From Glandiceps talaboti (Eukaryota > Hemichordata > Enteropneusta > Spengelidae), in assembly GCF_964340395.1 (NCBI RefSeq), contig NC_135558.1:9156501-9220500 (forward strand): 64,000 nucleotides of DNA, given 5' to 3'. The notes beneath the pieces were generated by a model. That model was not told the origin of the DNA. It was given only the letters and a program-made list of their open reading frames with translations, and ran no database searches. Positions 14,701 through 26,700 of the stretch are shown in pieces (the stretch's first letter is position 1; each line of letters starts with the position of its first letter). Position numbers and translations under genes: made by a program.

Positions 14701-17700
14701 CCCTGGAGGGCCAGTAGACCTGGTAGAGGTCAGTTCTTACCCTGTCTTCCTATTGGTCCAGCAATACCCGAGGTACCAGGTTGACCAGGAGGGCAAGTTG
14801 GACCTGGTAGAGGGCAATTCTTACATTGTCTGTGTACTGGTCCAGTAATACTGAGGCAACCCTGGAGGGCCAGTAGACCTGGTAGAGGTCAGTTCTTACA
14901 TTGTCTGTGTATTGGTCCGGTAATACCTAGGGTACCAGGTTGGCCAGTATGACCTGATAGAGGGCAGTTCTTACCTTGTCTTCCAACTGGTCCAGCAATA
15001 CCTGGGGCACCAGGTTGACCAGGAGCACCTCTAGTATCTGGCCATGAATTGGAACAAATACTTAAACACTGGTCATCAATGGTCTGAGTTGTAGACGGTT
15101 GTACTAACACTGCTAATGTTAAAATGACTACCAAAATGTCCATGCTGAAATATCAAAGAAGGGGTACTTTGTTTAGATTTAACATCTTGATTTTCCTGCT
15201 ACTTCTGCCTCTTACTCTACCAGCTACTTTCAACACATACTAAAGATAATGGCAGTATTTGAACAAAAGGATTGTAATATTACAAAAAAAGCAGAATGTG
15301 ATTACAAATTGATGAAATGTTAATTTGATAAAAATTGACAATTAAACTTCATTAAGCATTCTTTTATAATGTTTGGAGTTCAGTAATGATCATCCCTGGT
15401 TGTTCATAACTGATGGACTATGGTGATTCATGCTTGAGGTATTCAAACAATATGTTGGTCTTTGTCAATAGTCAATGTTTCAGAACATATTTCCTGAGTA
15501 TATATTATGTAGAGTTGAACACCCTTTAAATCTGTGTAAATGTTTGTGAGAAATGGAAAACTTTAGTGTGAAAATGAAAATGTCTGAAAGTTTTAACTTA
15601 CCTTGGTGCTTTATAGTTTGGTGTGTTTCACCCAGAGTTTAGAACTATTACTCTCAGAGTAGTTTGATGTTTTACAGTTTATAGTTTGGCTTCAACTCAG
15701 TCAAATGTGGTGTGATAGCTGCTTCTTAAGTTATGCTTTCAGCTCAAACCATTCTGATGTAGGTAATGAACAAGTGTTGTGTTTTCATTGCATTGACTTT
15801 GTAATAAAACCTTAGAAATCCATCTTTGTATTAATTTTATCATAGATATCATGTAAATCTCTGTACAGCTACAATATACAAACCATAATAGTTATCATTT
15901 GACACATCACTACTAAATAAATCACCTCCTCCCCTCACTAAATAAATCACCTGCTCCTCCCCTCACTAAATAAATCAACTACTCCTCCCCTCACTAAATA
16001 AATCACCTGCTCCTCCCCTCACTAAATAAATCAACTACTCCTCCCCTCACTAAATAAATCACCTGCTCCTCCCCTTAAATAGTTGGGTACTTCATTCTCT
16101 GAACATCTTTGGAGGTCTTTAAAGTATTCTCAGATGTTAGACAGATGGGAGTCTTTCCACATCAACAGGATATAAAGTTAAAAGGGTTCGGTTAAAGTTG
16201 AATAAGTTCATGTGAAATACTCATTACTTGAGTTTTGAGAGTAATTTCAGAACTTTCTCACGCCTGTTTGTTTCTCAGAAGTACATTGATATAACTTGAT
16301 AAACAAGTCTTTTGGTAGACATTTCATACATCATGAATGTACAAGATAAATAGAGTGACAAGAATTAGTTTTGGTTAAAGTTGACTAAAGTACACATGCA
16401 CCACCCATTGCACTAAGGTTTTGTTTGTTTGTTTGTTTGTTTGTTTGTTTGTTTGTTTGTTAGTTTGGCTTCAACTCAGTCAAATGTGGTGTGATAGCTG
16501 CTTCTTAAGTTGTGCTTTCAGCTCAAACCATTCTGATGTAGGTAATGAACAAGTGTTGTGTTTTCATTGCATTGACTTTGTAATAAAACCTTAGAAATCC
16601 ATCTTTGTATTAATTTTATCATAGATATCATGTAAATCTCTGTACAGCTACAATATACAAACCATAATAGTTATCATTTGACACATCACTACTAAATAAA
16701 TCACCTCCTCCCCTCACTAAATAAATCAACTACTCCTCCCCTCACTAAATAAATCACCTGCTCCTCCCCTTAAATAGTTGGGTACTTCATTCTCTCAACA
16801 TCTTTGGAGGTCTTTAAAGTATTCTCAAATGGGAGTCTTTCCACATCAACAGGATATAAAGTTAAAAGGGGTCAAGAAATAGGTTTGGTTGAAATTAAAT
16901 AAGTTCATGTGATTGCTTCAGCTTTAATGGTAATTTCAGAACTTTCCCACGCCTGTTTGTTTCTCAGAAGTACATTGATATAACTTGATAAACAAGTCTT
17001 TTGGTAGACATCTCATATATCATGAATCTACAAGATAAATAGAGTGACAAGAATTAGTTTTGGTTAAAGTTGACTAAAGTATACATGCACCACCCATTGC
17101 ACTAATGTTTTGTTTGTTTGTTTGTTTGTTTGTTGTTTTTTGAAGGTGAGGGGGAGGGGTGTAATTTCAAAGTTACCTCACTTCTCTCCCTTTCTCAGAA
17201 ATAACATAGTAACGCCATGGGCACTATTTTTTTTTCCCCCTCAGAAATAAGAGAATATGGCTTGATTAAATAAGTCTTCAGGTAGAAGTCTCCTACATTA
17301 ACAATCTATATGATAAATAGGGAGTCAAAACAAGTTTTAGTTAAAGTTGATAATGTTCACATGAATAGGGAACTTACAATCCAGACTGAGCATGCTCAGA
17401 TGCAAAGGACTATGGGATTATCTGTGGTTATCATAATACGTAATCTGGAGCTACTGGTAAAATAAACCCCCCACAATGGTCAGGGTAACTATGAATTTGA
17501 ATTGATTATTTGTGGTTATAAACAATGTATCAACATTGTTTACAATACTAATTGATTACTATTTATTATCACATTTCCCATGATGCAACATTCAACATAG
17601 CGGGTTTGCAAGTTCCCTATTGGTAGTAATTTCAATCTTTCTAATGCCTGTTGTTTCTCAGAAATATCATGATACAGTTTGATAAACAATTTATCTCTGG

Positions 17701-20700
17701 TGTCACTTTCAGCAACTTGAATATCAAGTCAGATAATCTTTATGAAAGATATATCAAGGTTGTTTGTTTAAATTTAAAAATCCAAAATAAATACTACTTT
17801 CAATTAATATGGCCATTTTAAAGTGAAACAGAGTCCAGGCTAACTTTTGACAAGTTCTTTCAGTTGATATCCAGTTATTAGTAACAAAGTCACTTTCATC
17901 TCTCTATCACACAACATCTCTATAAATAAGAACAAGAAAATTATTCAAGTTAGTTATGAGCTGACTACTGTAGACTGGGGTAGAGAATTCTGGGTATGAG
18001 GTGACCAATTACGTATTCTGATGTCATCAGTGCCTATATCTATCAATCTGTCTATTGATTCTACCTAATCCATATGGAATTGTGGATTTAGACAACAACT
18101 TGACCTGTAAGGGAGAAACAACAGATACAGAGATGTACACCCCTTATGATGATGATAAGGTGTCTTGAAAATTTGAGGTTCACAGTTTTTTTAACTTTGT
18201 GAGTAGAAATTTTTATTAGTAATAGCAGGTATATAAGACCCCATGTAAACCACAAGTGAGACTGAGTCTGAGACTCTCATTTTGAAGGAAGACCAAAGTG
18301 AGACTGGATTTGAGACTCATATGATGTAAACAATAAACAGCGGACAGCAACAGAAGTCAACGCATGACCAATGGATGCAGCTAGCTAAACACGGCATATG
18401 ATCAGACACAAATCATGGTCACTCGGCCCAACCATGTGCAAACAAACAAACAAACCACATGCATTGCATTGTATTGCATTGCATACTACAACGATTCAAC
18501 AGTGACATCTTTAGAATATGAAACGAGATACGTCTCAAAAGTCTCAAAAGCAGTCTCAATCACAGTCTTACTTAGCATGTTCTTCGTTTTGAGATTCTCA
18601 GTTATGATCTCCCTTCTCCTGTATTTGGGGTCTTACATACCTCATAACAGATATAGTCTGTAAGGTACACCATGACGGGAGCCCTCACACATCGGTCAAC
18701 CCCTTCCACAGAGTGAGAGGAAGCCGACATGATATATCTTACAGTCTATAATAGGTATAGACACTAATGCTTTTGGTGACATCAACATAGGTAATTGGGC
18801 ACCTCATACCCATGATTTCTTATGCTAGTACAGCAGTGGGTTCATTGCTAATTTGAATAATCGTACATCTCCAGTTTGAGAAGTATTGCCATACACAGAG
18901 ATGGTGAAAATGACTTCATAACTTAGTGGACATCAACTAAAGCAGCAAGGATGAAATCTGCCTTCTTGTTGTTCTCCTTTAAAGTTTAAGACAGACATTA
19001 AGGTGTTATATTCCAATTCCATTTCTCAGTTTCGATGTCCTTCAGCACCAAAACAAGATTTAACATAATCATCAAATGTACAGTAATCCAAATAACAGAT
19101 ACCTCACTAACATTACAAAGACACAAAATAACAACTCAAAATTGATGTTTGACAGATTTATATTTTATTGGTGTAAATAAAAAGAAATTTCTAATTTACA
19201 CACATGAATTTTATTTGAAAAGTAAAATTTGCTAGAACCATAACAAGAATTGATAGTCTTTGGATGTGGGACTAACTGTTAGTTTCAAGCTCTGAACAGA
19301 CCACAGATGAACTTAATATAACACTATGTTCAGAATAACAAGATATAGGATAGTACTTATAATATGGTTACTATGGTTACATGGTAGATAAACGTACTTT
19401 TTTGAGGAGAAAAGAAGAAACTGTCTTGTGCATGAGGTGGGGGAGTTGTTCACCCTATAAAAAATCTGTAAAGGTACAAAAACTAGTCCGACTTTTCCAT
19501 TACCATGGTTACATGGTAGGTATATGCAATCTTTAGGAAAGAAAGAATCTGTCTTGTGTAGAAATAAGTGAAGATGGGAGTTTCCAAACCTTCAAAAAAT
19601 CTGCTAAGGTACAAAAACTACTCTGAATTTTTAATCATTGCTGTATTCTATCACACGATATATTACAAGAATTTAATTAAAATTTACTAAATTTCTCCTT
19701 TTACTGTCACAGTGTGTCATTTGTTATCACAGAAATTGACAAAGAATACTAATTTAAGTATCTTTTTGAGAGTAACAGTACATCTCATCTCAGTGTTAAA
19801 TCAGTTAGAGTTCAATACATTGTGTTCTTTTAAGTTTACACCTAGAACAGTTACTACCTTGTCTTTTACTTGGATACAAGAATTTCTAAATTCTAGATTT
19901 TGTCAGAATATGTTTTGTAGTGAAATGAAGTTTTAGGTTATTTTGTGTTGATGTATTTAATCAGGATAGACAAGATAACCAGTGAATATGTTGACAGGCC
20001 AACTGGTATTACTGAATCCCTGATTTGTACTTTGGTATAATACTAACTTGATTTCATCACCTTGATTTAGATGTAACATACCACTCTGAGATTGCATTCT
20101 GTAGCCTGATAATGATGATTGATAGATTGTGAATTGAACAGAGTTGTTGTGTTTTAGCTTCACAATCAGAGATTTATTAGGATATGAATGAAAAGAGAAT
20201 GAGAAGTAATAGATACCAGGTACTTGACAAGTAAACACACCAGTGTTGATATCAATATTAGCATTTTCTTGTAGAATGATATCTGTGTATGTGATAGTTT
20301 GTTCAGAGGAAGTACCAGCTAGACTAGTATCACGATCCACAGTAAATGCCACCTTGACTTGTTGAGTAGTTTCACCTTTGTCTCCTTTTTGACCCAGGTT
20401 TCCTTTCACACCATTATCACCTACTTCTCCTTTAGGACCTATGGGTCCAGTTTTTCCAGGTCGACCAGTCTGACCTTTGACCCCAGATTGACCTTAGAAA
20501 GAGAGAATGATAGTGTGTGATAAAGGTAACACTCAACATTATTCACAATATTTACCATCATTCAGATGAGGAAAATATGAGAGACTTAGGGGGCTTTTTC
20601 ACTGCAAGCAGTAACAAACCCTTATGTCATGAGTATTTTCTGGTTGAATAAAGAAGTGTTGGTGAATTAATAATATGACCATACATACTTCACCCTAATT

Positions 20701-23700
20701 TAGGAATAAATGGAGAAAGCAAAGGCTATTCTTAACATTTTTGAAATATATTTCAAGAACAAGAGAACCAATGATGTACAGGTACATGTACATCGTCTAA
20801 ATGCAGAATAACCATAATATAAATCCTGTATTTCCTGTTTGAATGCATACATGTTGGCTTGTACCACAATCTAAATATGCTTATCAAAGCAACATTTCAG
20901 TTCACTTCATGATAAAATAATTTTGATATTTCAATATGTAAATGATACAACATCCACATGTTTATATTTTGGTAAATCACTAGTCTTCACATTCTGTGTA
21001 AAGGTTGTGGTTTACTGCTAGCTTAAAATCTGAGTTTATTGATGGTCAGATTTGTCTAAACTACCCACCAGACAGCTTATTGTGATACTACCTAGCAAAC
21101 ACTGGACTACCATTTCAAAAGCCTTGAATAACAATGAAGAGTGTACAGTTTTGTACACACTGTATTAAAGAGATGTGGTTTTTGACAATTAAAAGGGTAG
21201 AAAATAATTTTTATCAACTCTAATGAGTGTGATTAACAGTGTTTTATCAGTCTGTACAAGGCAGAGATTAATCAGGATGTGAACATCAGTGTTAGGTTAC
21301 CATGACGACTGTTCGATCACTAGGTCAGCAATTAAACTTAGGAAAGATATAACATATGACAATGTCATTTTGGTTTATACCAGATTCACTTCAAAGAAAT
21401 CACAAGTTTAGAAGAATTTGTACATGTGTGCTGTTTGACAAGATGTTTTGTATAATACCTGGTTCTCCTTTGGTTCCTAGTTCACCATTTTGTCCTTTGT
21501 CACCAGGTTCACCTTTTATACCCTGACTTCCTATAGGACCAATAACACCAGGTTGGCCTGCAAAAGAAATACCAGGTTGAGCAGGAAGGCCAGTAGGATC
21601 TGATAGAGGGTAGTTCTTATCTTGTCTTCCAACTGGTCCAGCAATACCTAGGGTACCAGGTTGACCAGGAGGGCCAGTAGGACCTGATAGAGAACAGTTC
21701 TTATATTGTCTGTGTACTGGTTCAGCAATACCTTGGGCACAAGGTTGACCAGGAGGGCAAGTTGGACCTGGTACAGGACAATTGTTACATTTTTGTATAC
21801 TGGTCCAGCAATACCCGAGGTACCAGGTTGACCAGGAGGGCAAGTTGGACCTGGTAGAGGGCAATTCTTACATTGTCTGTGTACTGGTCCAGTAATACTG
21901 AGGCAACCCTGGAGGGCCAGTAGACCTGGTAGAGGTCAGTTCTTACCCTGTCTTCCTATTGGTCCAGCAATACCCGAGGTACCAGGTTGACCAGGAGGGC
22001 AAGTTGGACCTGGTAGAGGGCAATTCTTACATTGTCTGTGTACTGGTCCAGTAATACTGAGGCAACCCTGGAGGGCCAGTAGACCTGGTAGAGGTCAGTT
22101 CTTACATTGTCTGTGTATTGGTCCGGTAATACCTAGGGTACCAGGTTGGCCAGTATGACCTGATAGAGGGCAGTTCTTACCTTGTCTTCCAACTGGTCCA
22201 GCAATACCTGGGGCACCAGGTTGACCAGGAGCACCTCTAGTATCTGGCCATGAATTGGAACAAATACTTAAACACTGGTCATCAATGGTCTGAGTTGTAG
22301 ACGGTTGTACTAACACTGCTAATGTTAAAATGACTACCAAAATGTCCATGCTGAAATATCAAAGAAGGGGTACTTTGTTTAGATTTAACATCTTGATTTT
22401 CCTGCTACTTCTGCCTCTTACTCTACCAGCTACTTTCAACACATACTAAAGATAATGGCAGTATTTGAACAAAAGGATTGTAATATTACAAAAAAAGCAG
22501 AATGTGATTACAAATTGATGAAATGTTAATTTGATAAAAATTGACAATTAAACTTCATTAAGCATTCTTTTATAATGTTTGGAGTTCAGTAATGATCATC
22601 CCTGGTTGTTCATAACTGATGGACTATGGTGATTCATGCTTGAGGTATTCAAACAATATGTTGGTCTTTGTCAATAGTCAATGTTTCAGAACATATTTCC
22701 TGAGTATATATTATGTAGAGTTGAACACCCATTAAATCTGTGTAAAAGTTTTGTGAGAAATGGAAAACTTTAGTGTGGAAATGAAAATGTCTGAAAGTTT
22801 TAACTTACCTTGGTGCTTTATAGTTTGGTGTGTTTCACCCAGAGTTTAGAACTGTTACTCTCAGAGTAGTTTGATGTTTTACAGTTTATAGTTTGGCTCC
22901 AACTCAGTCAAAAGTGGTGTGATAGCTGCTTCTTAAGTTGTGCTTTCAGCTCAAACCATTCTGATGTAGGTAATGAACAAGTAAGAACATCTTTTGAGAT
23001 TTTTGTCACAGCTTTGACTTTGTAATTAACTTTGTGAAGGAGATCTGTATTGGATGACTTTGATGATAAATACCAGCTTTGTCAACATACATGTAGGCTT
23101 CATCTTATAGTACATTTTAATATACCAAAACACAAACTGCTACCCCTCCTTTCAAAATGATTGAACATCTATGGGGGAGGGTGGATTGTGACAAGACGGT
23201 ATTGGCAGATGTTAAGCAATAGCAGTGTCAAACATCAAATAGTGTGTAAGATCAATAGGAAGTTGGTTAAAGTTGACTGAGTACACATATATCACCCATT
23301 GTGTTGAGTTTTAGGGGTGATTTCATATCATTCCTACATCCGTTTCTTTCTCAGAAATACAATATGGGGAAAAAAACAACGTATAGTTTGGGTTGAAGAG
23401 GTACACATGAACCATTGTATCAAAGTTTTTTGGGGGGTGATTTCAAAACATTCTCACATCCGTTTCTTTCTCAGGAATACAATGGTGTGACTTGGTAAAC
23501 AAGTCTTCAGTTTCAGCAATTTGAATATTAAAGACAGACTTTAGTTTTGTTGCATTAATCTACCTTAAGGGTTCACGTGCAAATTTCCCACGAGCATAAC
23601 TGTACATATACTACAGTGTAACTTTCATGTTACTCTCCTTGGTGCTATGTTAATACTGTCTGCCAAGTTACTCAGTGCATTGCATACAATGTAAGCAGTA

Positions 23701-26700
23701 ATTGAGTTATGTACACTTGTGTAATGCTGCTGGTGAGCTAACAGTACCACTAACAGTAAACTACCACTGGCAATACACTGAAGTGTGTACCACTAACATA
23801 ATGCTGAAAAGTCTACACTAGTTGCAGAGTTATGCAGTGGTATGTCAACAGTGTTAGACTGGTATACTACTGCTACTGGTGGGCTAACAGTACCACTGGC
23901 AGTACACTACCACTGGCAATACACTGAAGTGTGTACCACTAACATAATGCTGAAAAGTCTACACTAGTTGCAGTGATGCAGTGGTATGTCAACGGTATTA
24001 CATTGATGTACTACTGCTACTGGTGAGCTAACTACCATTGACAGTACACTACCACTGGCAGTACACTGAAGTGTGTACCACTAACATAATGCTGAAAAGT
24101 CTACACTAGTTGCAGGGTTATGCAGTGGTATTTCAACAGTGTTAGACTGATATACTACTGCTGCTGATGGGCTAACAGTACCATTGGCAGTACACTACCA
24201 CTGGCAATACACTGAAGTGTGTAACACTAACGTAATGCTGAAAAGTCTACACTAGTTGCAGTGATGCAGTGGTATGTCAACGGTGTTAGACTGGTATACT
24301 ACTGCTACTGGTGGGCTAACATTACCATTGACAGTACACTACCACTGGCAATAAGTGTGTACCACTAACATAATGCTGAAAAGTCTACACTAGATGCAGT
24401 GGTATGTCAATGGTGTTACACTGGTGTACTACTGCTACTGGTGAGCTAACTACCATTGACAGTACACTACCACTGGCAATACACTGAAGTGTGTACCACT
24501 AACATAATGCTGAAAAGTCTACACTAGTTGCAGAGTTATGCAGTGGTATGTCAACGGTGTTACATTGATGTACTACTGCTACTGGTGGGCTAACAGTACC
24601 ACTGGCAGTATACTACCACTGGCAATACACTGAAGTGTGTACCACTAACATAATCCTGAAAAGTCTACACTAGTTGCAGAGTTATGCAGTGGTATTTCAA
24701 CAGTTAGTTAGACTGGTATACTACTGCGACTGGTGGGCTAACAGTACCATTGACAGTACACTACCACAGGCAATACACTGAAGTGTGTACCATTATAACA
24801 TAACACTGAATAGTCTTCACTATGTACAGTGGCAGATCTAGAGTCATTCAGTGGCACATTTGTGGTGTTCTACACTCGTGTACCATTATTGGACAAGGCA
24901 ACATAACGCTAATGTACCTGCACCTGCACCACTGTTTTACATCACAGGGAATTTCTGTGTATTAGTATGCAACTGAGTGGCTGTTAATACCATTGAATAT
25001 TTGTGATTATAAATATTTTTTGAAAGCTAACTCTCTCCTTGATGTCAACATTTCAGCTTTGGATGCTGGTTGAGCAACAGATAGCTTTCACTAGATCAGT
25101 ACACCATGCCAAGTGGTCTGCAGCAGAACAAGCAGTCCTTAATATGATGGCACTGGATGAGATTGAAGCCCTCTACAGGTAAGTCTATTGAATTACTTTG
25201 TTTCTATATATTACTCTTCAACCATGGTATGTGCAGAGTCAAACAAACCATGTTGAAAGAGAACACTGATTTACTTCTGTTAAAATTCAGGAGTAGCCAC
25301 TACACTGGTTTTGATACATAACACTAAAAGGTAAATTTTCAAGGCCTCGCATCGTGCCTCAGGAGTAAATTTGTATGTGTTATCACTTGCCCAACAACCC
25401 CCCCTCCCTCCCTCCCTGCATCTGAAAAAGACTACAACAACAAACATGGACATTGTTATTACAAGTCAGGAGTCACCAGATAAGAAAGCAGAAACTACCT
25501 AACTTTCTAATGTTGATTTTAGTGTGAATCACTTATGCAGGAAATGTGTAAGAAAATATGTCAGTTTTATCGTTAACATCATTTTGGTATATCCCTCACC
25601 AGGAAGTGTATACTACTAAGAATGAAAGGAGAAACCTGTGAGGCCTACAAATTGCTTAATAAAATGCTGGAAGACTGCCAAGAGAAAAAGAAAAATTACA
25701 CAGCAGAACATCATGTCAGGTAAGGATTTGCATAATTATGATTCATGCCCTCTTCAGTTCATTGTAATCTATTACTTTGTTTTTATTTCTGTGGGTTTCC
25801 TGCTTCTATTGAAAAGTCGTCGAATTGATGAAAGAAGGAATCTGATATGTAATTACAGTTAATTTCACATACACTACACTGTGTCATGCTTGCCACATGT
25901 CTGTAATATTTCCCAGAACTTGTACAGTACCGTGTGTATATATATATGTGTGTGTGTGTGTCTGTCTGTCTGTCTGTCTGTGTGTGTGTCTGTGTCTGTG
26001 TCTGTGTCTGTGTCTGTGTGTGTGTCAGTGGTGAATTAAACAATGTCAATATTCCTCTCACAGAACTTTGTACATATCATGGATGCTGTCAACTTTCCTT
26101 TAATTGTTTTCCTTTGATATACAGACTTTTAATAACCCTGGCTGAGTTGTGTTGTCAGACCTCCAATTATACACTCGCTGCATCGCATCTGTTGCAGTGT
26201 TTGTCGCTATGTCAACAGCATCATCTCTACTATTTAGTAGCCATGACAACCATGCATTTAGCTCATGTCCAGGTAGGCCAGTTTCAGTTTTCCACTTCTC
26301 TTTTATGTTTTCCTGTTTAGATTGTTGTCAGATGAGAATTCACTTTCGGGGAATATAACAAAACATGCCAAATTTTTATCTTGGATGTTATGAAGCTCAG
26401 ATTTATGGTGAATGTTAGATTTCAGATTTGTATGTTAAGATGTTCACTATATTCAAAGATAGCTAGCAATAAAGATAACCAGCAAATATTCTACCTATTA
26501 GTAGACATGTAACACTTTCTGTGCCAGGAGGTCTTAGAAGAACAGCCACATTATAAATCTGCTTTATTATTACAGTGATCATGTACATCAGTGTGCACAC
26601 ACAGTATTGGGATTTGCACTACAGTACAGTACTGAAAACATGATTGCATACGTCTATGCAAATTAGTAATGCAAATGAGGGCACAGTTGTTCCCTGTATT

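Larger units (their letters stand above)
11793..15775. repeat. Segmental duplication, copy 1 (carries C1q B)
   Basis: About 4.0 kb including 3' flank, gene B and its 5' exon recurs at 18988-22981 in direct orientation. From about 13001 to past 15300 the two read as identical or nearly so. The 3' flank has scattered substitutions and small indels (offset shifts from about 7195 to 7206). Confidence 0.9.
18988..22981. repeat. Segmental duplication, copy 2 (carries C1q C)
   Basis: Direct copy of 11793-15775. Homology starts near a CAGACA(C/T)TAAGGTGTTA stretch and ends near GTAATGAACAAGT. The 3.2 kb between copies (15776-18987) is repeats and not part of the unit. Confidence 0.9.

Noticed and set aside
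14954-14974. 21-nt linkers as ordinary spliced introns
   Set aside because: Too short for known animal spliceosomal introns and no visible branch site; direct removal is unlikely although they mimic both splice sites.
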